A DNA stretch of 64,000 bases from Bacillota bacterium (GTDB lineage Bacteria > Bacillota > UBA4882 > UBA8346). The position numbers and the translations under genes were made by a program. The notes under the pieces were generated by a model, which saw only the letters and a program-made list of their open reading frames with translations, had not been told where the DNA came from and ran no database searches. Below, piece by piece: positions 7,638 to 15,966 of this stretch. Numbering within the stretch: the first letter of the stretch is position 1; every line of letters begins with the position of its first letter. The stretch is from assembly GCA_023401925.1 (NCBI GenBank), contig JAEXDA010000077.1, positions 184,820 through 248,819 of the forward strand. The letters run 5' to 3'.

Positions 7638-8414
7638 TTAAAGGGATTTCAGGTTACGGGTCGGACTCATAAAAGAACATGGCAGACCCACCAGGCATTT
7701 TCCGCAAACATCGGCCAGGCCCAATTTGGAATGGACATCGGCATTTTTAAGGCACATCTCATAACAGAGAAAGCGGTCAAATGCTGTAACGGTTAATGAA
7801 CCGGTTGCGCATCGTTCCACACATTTTTTGCAAGAACCGTTATATTTATATAAGCAGTTCTCCCGGGCCCGTTTTGGAGTCGGGGAGAGTTTCAAATCGG
7901 TTACAATGGTACCCAGGCGTCCGCAACAGCCTTTTTCAGTAATGAGCATATTATTTACACCAAATGTACCGAGTCCGGCAATAAAGGCGACATGGCGGTG
8001 AGACCAGTCGCTGATCAGTTTGTTCGGGTCGAAGTTATGGGTGGCCGGGATAATGGCGGTATGGTATCCACTTTTCAACAATTGTTCATGAATGAAGGTA
8101 TTCAGATCCGAGATCAGCTGGTTGGTTTCAAGATAGGCCAAAGCCCACTCCCGGGAGGACTGGATGTTTTCGATGTTACTGGTCACTGTATCCTGCGTAA
8201 AGGGAATAAAGTAGGCAATCACCGACTGAGCATCCGGCAAAAGTTCAGCCGGCAAAGCATGGGTTGGACTGATGATTTCTTTTAGTTTGGGGAATAGATT
8301 ATCCCTGGCATCGGCAAAAGAAATGAGCGGTTCTTGCCAAGTCGTTGAAGTCGGTTTAAGTTTGGGGTAGCACTTGATATAATCCTTGATTAAACGGCGG
8401 ATATAGTATTTCAT
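7638..8414 (-). CDS. QueG-like 4Fe-4S double-cluster protein
   Basis: 258 residues. A modest AGGGA site precedes ATG 8414. The N-terminal half resembles the epoxyqueuosine reductase fold (SVIAYFIPF, HRHVAFIAGLGTFGVNNMLIT, GRLGTIVTDLKL). The C-terminus carries ferredoxin-like cysteines: CLYKYNGSCKKCVERCATG and CLKNADVHSKLGLADVCGKC with further Cys in LPCSF. Proper QueG is about 350 residues and reduces epoxyqueuosine in tRNA. This shorter form belongs to the wider family often annotated as iron-sulfur epoxyqueuosine reductase-like, also seen among reductive-dehalogenase relatives. It likely acts in cytoplasmic redox chemistry; the substrate is unknown. Confidence 0.75.
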   Translation of the reverse strand: MKYYIRRLIKDYIKCYPKLKPTSTTWQEPLISFADARDNLFPKLKEIISPTHALPAELLPDAQSVIAYFIPFTQDTVTSNIENIQSSREWALAYLETNQLISDLNTFIHEQLLKSGYHTAIIPATHNFDPNKLISDWSHRHVAFIAGLGTFGVNNMLITEKGCCGRLGTIVTDLKLSPTPKRARENCLYKYNGSCKKCVERCATGSLTVTAFDRFLCYEMCLKNADVHSKLGLADVCGKCLVGLPCSFMSPTRNLKSL

Positions 8415-8868
8415 GAGTTATCCCTAATGAGTTTCTATGGCTATAAGAATATAGTTTTTTTTGCATTTGGTCAAGGCTTGAAATGAAAGTGCGGAAATTT
8501 TGGAAATGAGAACCGGGACCTATAAAGAATGATAGAGTGAGGTATCGAATGATCAAAGATTTTATGATATGATTTGAAATACAAGGATATTGCATTTAAA
8601 TTTGCAGGGAAGAGGATTTCAATGCAGAATAAAAAAAGCTTACTTATACTGAATGATTACAACCAGCGCCTGGGGTAGTTTATATGTAGCGGGCAAGTTT
8701 GTCCTGGGTAGAGTTCCTCCTTCACAGTGCTGTTTTTTCGTTATTTTTAGCTGGCTTTGCGCTGTTCCCGATATTGAAATACACCCGGGCTCGCGCTAAA
8801 AAACCGGTAAAGATAGAGCGGGCCGATTATAAATATATCTGCAAGGCCCCATATTTGTAAACATTCTC
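8415..8868. other. intergenic, nothing recognised
   Basis: About 450 bases between two minus-strand genes. A short frame (MQNKKSLLILNDYNQ) begins at 8622 on the plus strand but stops after 18 codons. No RNA gene or terminator with a clear T-run was found. Confidence 0.4.
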
Positions 8869-10503
8869 TCAAAGAAGCGCAGCGACCCTTTGAGGTTTTT
8901 TATCGCTTTGTGAGGCCAATAGGTCCGGACTTGATAGCTCCTTTTGTACCTGCAGAAAATGTTGGCTATTAGGGCTGCCCGTTCCGTGAATTTGTTGGCG
9001 TAAAGAATGATCCAATTGATTTTTAACTTTGGAAAGGCGGGTGCGCTCGGCGGATACCATGGATATGGCTTTATCAAAGCGGTCGATGGAACCTTTCGGG
9101 TTATTGACCAGATCGATGGTTTGGGTACCTAAAGCCGGGCAATCAAATTGCCTGGAAATACCGGCATATTGACCGTCATGTTTGATCACAGCATTCAAAG
9201 AAGCTGTTTTGAATTGTTTGGGCCACTCAATTTTGAAATTTTTAAGGGGTGTTTCGCTATAATTGTTAATATCGGGGACCACGGTTTCGGCTGTAAGGGT
9301 TGGTCCGCCGTCAACATCCTGCCCTCCGATGGCTCCGACATCCGCATTGGAAAAGGCATGGTTTTGATATAATTTGAAGATATAGTCGGCCCCCGCTCCT
9401 TGTTTAACATAATCATTTACAAAGGCATCGACATTTTTGTAGCTGGACACGTGGCCAAGGGCATCATCCAAGGTTTCGGTGGGATTGGCGGACAGATCGG
9501 CCAATAAATCTCTGATACCGCCGCTATGGCCATTGGATTTGATGTTGTCATGGAGGAAACGTACTGCCAATGTAGCAGCGGAGTAGTGATCGCTATCATC
9601 TTTCCAGGTTTTATTGGTCCCGTCTCCAAAATCTTTCTGAAGAGCAATAGCGCCGGCCATTCCGCCTCCGTTATTGTTCAAACTGGTGGCTATTCTCTCA
9701 TCGGCTCCAGGCAAAAATTCGGCTACCCCCTCTTTGAACCAGGAGGGAAGAGAAGCATAATTCATGGTTCTTCCCATAACCACATGGACCATCTCATGAG
9801 CGATGACCCGGTCATCATACTGGGGCGCCAGCCCTCCGTTGGGTAAAGTAGCGGGAAGGGCGGCTTTGGCATTGATGTGGAGGGTTTGAGTGGCGGCCTT
9901 CCCGGTATCGTCGGTTCGATAATCAATGGCCGCCAAATACTTCGGGTTTGATTGTTCAAGAACGACATTTAAAACAGAGCCGTCGCCGGTTAAACCATAA
10001 CGCTTTTCCACCAGATTTTCCGAAGCTTCGAACCAATCGCTTTTTAACGATTGAACAATGTCGGCGTCATCAGGCTTAATTCCTTTCACGAGGCTGGTTC
10101 CGGAACGGGAAATGATCTGATTGGTTTGATCGATATTTTGGTTGATTCGGGATATTCTTTCTTGCATAACCCGCCTTTGTTCAAGGGTGGAGTTCTTCTG
10201 GCTGGCTTGAACGGCTAACTCTTTACCGGATTCCAAAGCGGCTTGTATTTTATGCAAAGCTTCATCGGAAGTTTGCACTTTTGAAATGGTGTGTTGCATC
10301 ATTCTTGATATTTGGGCGCTCTGCTGGCTATCAGATATTGCCTCTGAAACATTTCTTTTTAAAGAAAAACGATCCATTGGCGATAGGCGATCGAGGTTTG
10401 ACGGTTTAGCTTGAATATTTACACGCGGTGATGGCTCCCCCGGATTGCTTGGAGTCATGTTTTTAAGTGAAGCGGTATCCAGCGATTGCATTTCAACTTT
10501 CAA
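8869..10503 (-). CDS. flagellin-like protein with embedded HExxH metalloprotease (flagellinolysin-like)
   Basis: 544 residues from TTG 10503 with AGGAGG 8 bases upstream. Residues about 50-135 resemble the helical flagellin D1 N-terminal part: SDEALHKIQAALESGKELAVQAS, then a heptad-rich RRVMQERISRINQNIDQ. Residues about 467-502 resemble the flagellin C-terminal helix (SIDRFDKAISMVSAERTRL, KNQLDHSL), and the extreme C-terminus PQRVAALL matches the flagellin PQ-V-LL ending. Between them sits a gluzincin-type peptidase: HEMVH (His236, Glu237, His240) and a downstream EGVAEF whose Glu262 is the likely third zinc ligand. This is the layout of flagellinolysins, flagellins carrying an active protease in the variable region. 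The usual N-terminal D0 start (MRINHN) is missing and no flagellar gene is nearby. It could be a filament enzyme or a derived secreted relative. Confidence 0.75.
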   Translation of the reverse strand: MKVEMQSLDTASLKNMTPSNPGEPSPRVNIQAKPSNLDRLSPMDRFSLKRNVSEAISDSQQSAQISRMMQHTISKVQTSDEALHKIQAALESGKELAVQASQKNSTLEQRRVMQERISRINQNIDQTNQIISRSGTSLVKGIKPDDADIVQSLKSDWFEASENLVEKRYGLTGDGSVLNVVLEQSNPKYLAAIDYRTDDTGKAATQTLHINAKAALPATLPNGGLAPQYDDRVIAHEMVHVVMGRTMNYASLPSWFKEGVAEFLPGADERIATSLNNNGGGMAGAIALQKDFGDGTNKTWKDDSDHYSAATLAVRFLHDNIKSNGHSGGIRDLLADLSANPTETLDDALGHVSSYKNVDAFVNDYVKQGAGADYIFKLYQNHAFSNADVGAIGGQDVDGGPTLTAETVVPDINNYSETPLKNFKIEWPKQFKTASLNAVIKHDGQYAGISRQFDCPALGTQTIDLVNNPKGSIDRFDKAISMVSAERTRLSKVKNQLDHSLRQQIHGTGSPNSQHFLQVQKELSSPDLLASQSDKKPQRVAALL

Positions 10504-10575
10504 ATCAATCGCCTCCTTTCAACATCATGGAAATCTCTACGCAATCTGGCTTCAGGGCGCCGTCCCCAAAGCCTT

Positions 10576-10830
10576 TCAAACCGATTTTTTGGCGGGAATG
10601 GGTATACAATATGTTTCGGCAGATTCTAATTCTAAGTTTAATTTTATATCAAAACTGATATTTTGACCATCCTTTGAGTGAATGACCCCGCTGCCTGAAT
10701 AAGTAACCTGCCCGTTCTCTAAAACAACATGAGTCTTGTGCATCTGAATATTGTGACTTTGTTTCGACCAGGTTTGATTCCTTTTCAGCGAAATCTGGAC
10801 TTTTTGAATCAACATTTTCAATTTTTCCAT
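10576..10830 (-). CDS. small conserved-looking hypothetical protein, start uncertain
   Basis: 84 residues from ATG 10830. The central segment VTYSGSGVIHSKDGQNISFDIKLNLELE resembles a widespread unnamed family with a SASGVVKTADGREISFSLEL core, otherwise unknown. No ribosome binding site precedes the ATG, and the frame stays open about 36 codons upstream (FAEFTPVDEWRKFF) without a usable start, so the gene may be 5'-truncated. It lies between the GH18 gene and the flagellin-like protease on the same strand and may be co-transcribed with them. Confidence 0.5.
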   Translation of the reverse strand: MEKLKMLIQKVQISLKRNQTWSKQSHNIQMHKTHVVLENGQVTYSGSGVIHSKDGQNISFDIKLNLELESAETYCIPIPAKKSV

Positions 10831-10972
10831 GGAGTCTTTGGATGGTGGGGGTAGTAGGTAAGCTGTGTTGAAGAATTTTCTCCACTCATCGACAGGAGTA
10901 AATTCCGCAAATTGTCCATTGGAATATTCACTGAGTCAGTTATAAAAGGGCCGGGTTTTTGGCAAGAAGTTT

Positions 10973-12106
10973 TTAATCCTGCAATTCCCAGAATATTCTA
11001 TTTAATAAAGTTCCACTCATATCCTGGCAATATTCCCAAATCATTAGGCCTCCCAGCTGATTGGCACGAATATACATTGTTTTATGTGCCAAGGATTCTT
11101 CGTCCTCATAAGTGATGAATGTATCGCCATTCCATAAATAGGGCGCTTTAGCCTGGTCATCCCAACGGCGTAAAAAACCGTTGCGGTTGATATAGTTCCG
11201 GGCCAAGTTTTGATAACTGTAGCTTTTACATTCACCGCTGGCTGTTTGATTGCACCCGTTATTTGCATTGGCTACCCCACTCCAGCCATATCCGTAAAAT
11301 GCGGCGCCTAGGATAAGTTTTTCCGGTGGCACACCGGCTTCCAGGTAGCGTTTGACACCCAAATCGGCGCTTAGGGAGGATGGATCTTCGGACGCCGGAT
11401 ATAGGTTGGTGTGAAGGCCTGTGAAACGTTCCCATTTGCCATGGAAATCGTATGTCATTAAATTGATGTAATCAACCAGGGAAGTGAGCTTTTCGAGCTC
11501 GACCGCGTTGATATAAAAGGGACTGATGTTGGCGGCAAATGTTAAAAGATAAGTTTTATGGTCTTTTTTTCCTCGCTGATTGAGGGTCTCCCTGAGGGTC
11601 TGCATGAGCAGGGTGAAATTTTCTTTGTCTTCCGGTAATCCTTTTTGGCCGCCGCTCCCGATAACCGGAAATTCCCAGTCAATATCCACTCCGTCCAACC
11701 GGTGGCGCCGCAAGAAACGGGCCACGCTTTTTGCGAATTTGATACGGGATTCATCGCTCATTGCTATAGTCGATAACCCTTTTTCCTCCCATCCGCCGAT
11801 GGAAATGAGCACCTTCAATTGGTGATTGGCTTTTTTCATTTTTTTGACAGCACGATGTTGAGCTGGTTCGATAGTATCCTTGATTTCTCCGTCGGCGATC
11901 CCGGCAAAAGCAAGATTGATATGGGTGAGCTTTTGGACCTCAATATCTTTGGCCTGCCACTTTTTCCAAAGCGGCAGGTAGCTTATAATTTTATAGGTCT
12001 TGGGCGTGGAGACTGCAAAGATTGTATGGACGGCGATAGAACAAAATATCATTAATAATATGAGGATCATTATTTTTTTTCTGAGTTGGCTGGAAGTATT
12101 GTTCAC
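10973..12106 (-). CDS. secreted GH18 glycoside hydrolase (chitinase/spore-hydrolase type)
   Basis: I choose GTG 12106, preceded by GGAGAA, giving 377 residues that begin with a basic stretch and a signal peptide or membrane anchor (IMILILLMIFCSIAVHTIFA). The frame is open further up to a TTG at 12250, but that start has no ribosome binding site and would bury the signal. The catalytic motif DGVDIDWEFP (DxxDxDxE, Glu about 145) is intact, and YINLMTYDFHG and a late LGGLMIWEYCQD complete the barrel. GH18 enzymes cleave beta-1,4-GlcNAc chains such as chitin or peptidoglycan. The single domain without binding modules leaves the substrate open. Confidence 0.9.
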   Translation of the reverse strand: MNNTSSQLRKKIMILILLMIFCSIAVHTIFAVSTPKTYKIISYLPLWKKWQAKDIEVQKLTHINLAFAGIADGEIKDTIEPAQHRAVKKMKKANHQLKVLISIGGWEEKGLSTIAMSDESRIKFAKSVARFLRRHRLDGVDIDWEFPVIGSGGQKGLPEDKENFTLLMQTLRETLNQRGKKDHKTYLLTFAANISPFYINAVELEKLTSLVDYINLMTYDFHGKWERFTGLHTNLYPASEDPSSLSADLGVKRYLEAGVPPEKLILGAAFYGYGWSGVANANNGCNQTASGECKSYSYQNLARNYINRNGFLRRWDDQAKAPYLWNGDTFITYEDEESLAHKTMYIRANQLGGLMIWEYCQDMSGTLLNRIFWELQD

Positions 12107-12427
12107 GACAGTTTTTCTCCATGGTTTATCGGTGTTGATTTCAAGTTTTCTAAATCCCAATCGCTTGATTTTGATCTTGGATTTTAAGGGGTTAGATTCT
12201 TGCCAATCATCGATATTCCCTGCTAAAAGTGTGTTTGAAAATATAGGCAATTTAAGAGCGATTGCTGTAAAGGAGCAATTGCCGTGAAGTGATTACTGTC
12301 ATGAAAACTTTGCGAAAGACCGATAATAAAATCGGTATCTGAAACTGTTCTCTAAAAGGACTTTGGGGCCCGAATTTTTTCAAAAGGGACTTTGACTTCA
12401 CTCCATCCCTACTTTATCTGATCCAAA

Positions 12428-12751
12428 TTAAGCGATACGGGTTTGTGGAATTGTAATTTTGGCGGACCCTGGTTTTCCCTCAAACCTGGGTGAGTGGGCA
12501 ACGGTTATACTGCTTAAAATGATTTCCCGGGTGCCGGTTTTGGAATTGGTCCGTAATTCCGCCCTGGGAACGACGACGGTTAGTTCATAAGGTGGACCGT
12601 TAGGGGGCATTTCACGGGAAACTTTGATTTCCTGCCCGAATATTTTGATGGTTACGGTGTCTAAAGTACTACTGCTTTTAGCAGTCGTACGGTGATTTCC
12701 AAACCGGACCCACAAGCGGTATAGGGAATGCCAGACATTTTTCCAAAACAT
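12428..12751 (-). CDS. hypothetical protein
   Basis: 107 residues with GGAGG 9 bases before ATG 12751. The N-terminus (MFWKNVWHSLYRLW) is aromatic and basic. The rest is predicted beta-rich: TVTIKIFGQEIKVSREMP, ELTVVVPRAEL, REIILSSITVAHS. No family is recognised. It stands alone between the GH18 gene and the divergent DUF2752 gene. Confidence 0.6.
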   Translation of the reverse strand: MFWKNVWHSLYRLWVRFGNHRTTAKSSSTLDTVTIKIFGQEIKVSREMPPNGPPYELTVVVPRAELRTNSKTGTREIILSSITVAHSPRFEGKPGSAKITIPQTRIA

Positions 12752-12843
12752 GCTTCATACCTCCGATACTTTATTGTATGTCAGGGAAAGGTTTTAGGTC
12801 TATCCTTTAGGAAAGAATCATCGCCAAGAGGAGAGGGTAGAAT

Positions 12844-13167
12844 TTGCTGTATTTGGAAAACCCGGCGAAAAGGTTTTTGATTCGTTTAATTCTGTACTTA
12901 GCCTGCTTTTTTTTATTTTATTGGGCGCCTTGGCGCGTAATATCCGAAGGCCCGGTTTTATGTCCCTTTCAAAGAATTTTTGGAGCACCTTGTTTTGGTT
13001 GCGGGATGACCAGGGCATTTTGGCAGATTATCCATGGGAATTTTCGGACTGCTTTTTCGTTAAATGCCTTATCTTTTTTGTTTTTTCCAATGATTGCTCT
13101 TTTATTGTTTTTTGATATTTACCAGGGAATAAAGAACTGTTTGCGTTTTTCTAGAAAAGGAGCATGA
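12844..13167 (+). CDS. DUF2752 membrane protein
   Basis: 107 residues from TTG 12844 with GAGGAGAGGG upstream. It shows the DUF2752 pattern: a first membrane helix (LILYLACFFLFYW), then CPFQRIFGAPCFGCGMTRAFWQIIHGNF with its three conserved cysteines, and a second helix (NALSFLFFPMIALLLFF). The function of DUF2752 is unknown. The stop lies 28 bases before the flavin reductase gene, so the two may be co-transcribed. Confidence 0.88.
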   Translation: MLYLENPAKRFLIRLILYLACFFLFYWAPWRVISEGPVLCPFQRIFGAPCFGCGMTRAFWQIIHGNFRTAFSLNALSFLFFPMIALLLFFDIYQGIKNCLRFSRKGA

Positions 13168-13194
13168 AGGAATTTAATTTTTAGAGAGGTTATC

Positions 13195-13998
13195 ATGAAA
13201 ATTGTAATTATTTACGGCAGTCCCCGTAAAGGTGTTACCTACGAAGCGGTTCAAATCGTCAAAAAAGAAATACAAACCCAAGGGGAGGTGGAATTTACAG
13301 AGTTTCACCTTCCGCAGGATATGCCGAACTTTTGCAAGGGATGTTTCAGTTGCTTTCAGCATGGAGAAGAGAAATGTCCGGATAACCGCTATATTCAGCC
13401 TATTTTGATGGCCATGAGCAGTGCCGACGGATTTATTATCAGTACTCCCGTTTATGCCCTGCAGATTTCAGGGGGGTTGAAGGCCTTTTTTGATCATATG
13501 GCTTTTTGCTTTTTAAACCACCGGCCGCGGTTCTTTCGCCAAAAAGCATTTATCATTTCTACCACCGCTGGCGCCGGTTCCGGAAGTTGCAATCGGTATA
13601 TCAAGAAAAACCTGTCTTTCTGGGGAATTCGTAAAATCTATGCAATGGGAGCAGTGATGCAGGCGATAGATTGGAATGAGGTACCTTCCTCAATAAAATA
13701 TAAAACCACGCGGGATTTGAAAAGAATCGCCCGGCGGTTCGGAAGAGATGTGAAATCGGGTAAAGTATATGCGCCTTCATTATTACAAACCATGATGTTT
13801 TATATTAGCAGGTTGATCATATCCAGCTATGGTCATACCATTCCTGATCAGCAGTACTGGCAGCAACAAGGTTGGCTGGATAAAAAGATGAGTTATTTTT
13901 ATCAGCCGGCAAAGCCTAGCTTTATCAATAGAGTCATTGCCAGGGTTGCGGTTTTTGTTTTTCGAAAAATGATTCTTGTGAAGCCGGGGGTTGGGTAA
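13195..13998 (+). CDS. flavodoxin-fold NAD(P)H-dependent oxidoreductase
   Basis: 267 residues, with GAGAGG before ATG. It opens with the flavodoxin-like FMN loop IIYGSPRKGVTYEAV, has a Cys pair in FCKGCFSCF and a second FMN contact in ISTPVYALQISGGLKAFFDH. This is the iron-sulfur-flavoprotein / NADPH-dependent FMN reductase superfamily, though the compact four-Cys motif is only partly present (C-x2-C, then C after EEK). The last 70 residues are a basic and hydrophobic tail that could touch the membrane. Substrate unknown. Confidence 0.8.
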   Translation: MKIVIIYGSPRKGVTYEAVQIVKKEIQTQGEVEFTEFHLPQDMPNFCKGCFSCFQHGEEKCPDNRYIQPILMAMSSADGFIISTPVYALQISGGLKAFFDHMAFCFLNHRPRFFRQKAFIISTTAGAGSGSCNRYIKKNLSFWGIRKIYAMGAVMQAIDWNEVPSSIKYKTTRDLKRIARRFGRDVKSGKVYAPSLLQTMMFYISRLIISSYGHTIPDQQYWQQQGWLDKKMSYFYQPAKPSFINRVIARVAVFVFRKMILVKPGVG

Positions 13999-14165
13999 GC
14001 AAATGTCCGGTAATTATTTGTTCATTATTTTCTATTGAATAACCTTTCAAGATGATTTATAGTATATATTTGGCAAGGAGTTTACGGTTTTTTACCGGCC
14101 GATTGAATTGAGCGATTCTAAAAGTTCATGGGGACTTTGATGTACTGAGAAAGGATGTTTTTTAG

Positions 14166-15275
14166 TTGAAACTAGGAATTGTCGGACTACCGAATGTAGG
14201 AAAAAGCACTTTGTTTAATGCGATTACCAAGGCTGGCGCTGAGAGCGCCAACTATCCGTTTTGTACGATTGAGCCGAATGTAGGAATTGTTTCCGTTCCT
14301 GACGAACGCCTTCAGAAACTGGCTGAAATGTATGACCCGGAAAAGATAACCCCGACAGCAATCGAGTTTGTGGATATTGCAGGCCTGGTTAAAGGGGCCA
14401 GCAGGGGAGAGGGGCTCGGGAATAAGTTTCTGGCTCATATCCGTGAAGTGGACGCCATCGTTGAAGTGGTGCGTTGTTTTGAAGACCCGAACATTGTTCA
14501 TGTTGACGGTTCGGTTGGACCGAAACGGGATGTGGAGACCATTAACCTGGAATTGATTTTCGCGGACTTGGAAACTTTGGAAAAACGCATGGACAAGACC
14601 TCCAAAATGCTGAAAGTCCAAGATGCCAGATTGAGAGCTCAATACGAGACGGAAATGGAGATTTATGGCCGGGTTAAGACTGGATTGGAAAGTGGATTGC
14701 CGGTCAGAGTTCTTCCATTCACCCCGGAAGAGAAAGATATTATCCGCCAGGCTTTTTTGCTCACGGATAAACCAATCATTTATGCTGCCAATGTAGGGGA
14801 AAATGATTTGGCAAATGCCGGGACCGGGAATGCTTTGGTTAAAGAATTAGAGTCTCTGGTTAAAGTGGAAGAAGCAGAAATGGTGGTCACTTCCGCCCGT
14901 ATTGAAGAAGAAATCGCCGAACTGGATGAGGCCGAAAGAAAAGAATACTTGAAGGAATTAGGTATCGAGGAGTCCGGTTTGGACAAATTGATTAAAAAGA
15001 GTTATGGGCTCCTTGGGTTAATTAGTTTTTTAACTGCCGGAAAGCCGGAAGTCAGGGCCTGGACGATTACCAAAGGAACGAAAGCCCCTCAGGCGGCCGG
15101 TAAGATCCATTCCGATATCGAAAGGGGTTTTATTCGGGCGGAGATTGTAAGTTTTAAAGACCTTATGGCCTGCGGTTCATATAATGTAGCCAAGGAAAAG
15201 GGTTTGGTACGACAGGAAGGCAAGGATTATGTCATGCAGGACGGCGATGTAACGTTGTTTCGTTTTAATGTTTGA
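14166..15275 (+). CDS. ychF: YchF (OBG-family ATPase/GTPase)
   Basis: 369 residues from TTG 14166 with AAAGGA upstream, the usual YchF length. Walker A is GLPNVGKST (7-15), followed by NYPFCTIEPNVGIVSVPD and the DIAGLVKGAS G3 region. The specificity loop has YAANVGE in place of the GTPase NKxD, in line with YchF preferring ATP. A coiled-coil insertion (about 130-170) and a C-terminal TGS domain ending DYVMQDGDVTLFRFNV complete the protein. YchF binds ribosomes and takes part in translation initiation and stress responses. Confidence 0.97.
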   Translation: MKLGIVGLPNVGKSTLFNAITKAGAESANYPFCTIEPNVGIVSVPDERLQKLAEMYDPEKITPTAIEFVDIAGLVKGASRGEGLGNKFLAHIREVDAIVEVVRCFEDPNIVHVDGSVGPKRDVETINLELIFADLETLEKRMDKTSKMLKVQDARLRAQYETEMEIYGRVKTGLESGLPVRVLPFTPEEKDIIRQAFLLTDKPIIYAANVGENDLANAGTGNALVKELESLVKVEEAEMVVTSARIEEEIAELDEAERKEYLKELGIEESGLDKLIKKSYGLLGLISFLTAGKPEVRAWTITKGTKAPQAAGKIHSDIERGFIRAEIVSFKDLMACGSYNVAKEKGLVRQEGKDYVMQDGDVTLFRFNV

Positions 15276-15413
15276 ATCGATTCGCCCAATTTACAAAACT
15301 GTTTTATGAGCTGTCTATCGGAAATTTCTTTTCGCACCGGTAAATTTCGAATGTTCCGTGATGGAGCCAAAGAAATGACGGGTGTTTTGAACCTCGATTC
15401 GGCAAGTAAGTGA

Positions 15414-15443
15414 CAATTTTTCTGCGATGGCGCAGAAAAATTG
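15414..15443. repeat. perfect 13-bp inverted repeat hairpin
   Basis: CAATTTTTCTGCG and CGCAGAAAAATTG flank an ATGG loop. It lies 139 bases past ychF. The T-rich upper stem could act as a bidirectional terminator, but no T-run follows the stem. Confidence 0.7.
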
Positions 15444-15462
15444 GCCGGATCGGGTTCATTGT

Positions 15463-15518
15463 TTGAATCCGGCAAGTTTAAATGTGACTAAGTTTTTGAA
15501 GTTACTTGCCGGATTCAA
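15463..15518. repeat. perfect 15-bp inverted repeat
   Basis: TTGAATCCGGCAAGT (15463-15477) and ACTTGCCGGATTCAA (15504-15518) enclose 26 bases. A related partial copy, TTCGGCAAGTAA, lies at about 15399. It could be a mobile-element scar or a regulator site. Confidence 0.7.
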
Positions 15519-15892
15519 GTTGAAGTGAGCGGAAATTTTTGTAGATAGCTTTTTCATTGCAAAAATAATGGGTTATCGATGACCCATGGTGACAATTTTC
15601 AAGATGGGAAACGCTTCGCTATAAGAAATCGGGCATTTTCCATTTGTTTACAGGGAATAAATAATTCCTTAATAATCCCCTAAGAAGAACCAACGGTTTT
15701 TAGAAGAAATGATGGATCGGGTTACCGTCAATCAATTTTCCCCCCATCAACAGCGGTATTGCAATCAATAAAAAATTTGAGCTTCAAATGCATACAAGCC
15801 TCATCATGACCGGCAAGCAGAGTGTATATTTTATTAAGGTTTTGCAACTATTTTGTAAAAGATCTGTAATATTCGGGACGAAGATTTTACTC

Positions 15893-15922
15893 TTGCTGGG
15901 CCGTTTAAAAGAATGATATGAT
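15893..15922 (+). promoter_or_regulatory. candidate sigma-A promoter of the mgl operon
   Basis: TTGCTG, 18 bases, TATGAT. It lies 45 bases upstream of mglB. Confidence 0.5.
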
Positions 15923-15966
15923 TCGATCGAGCAGATGCTCAGATGTAAAAACATATAGGAGGGATT

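Larger units (their letters stand above)
15276..15966. other. 690-base intergenic region with strong inverted repeats
   Basis: Two long perfect inverted repeats lie at 15414-15443 and 15463-15518, and a promoter for the mgl operon is near the right end. Nothing coding was found. The stretch 15540-15880 is featureless AT-rich DNA. Confidence 0.6.
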
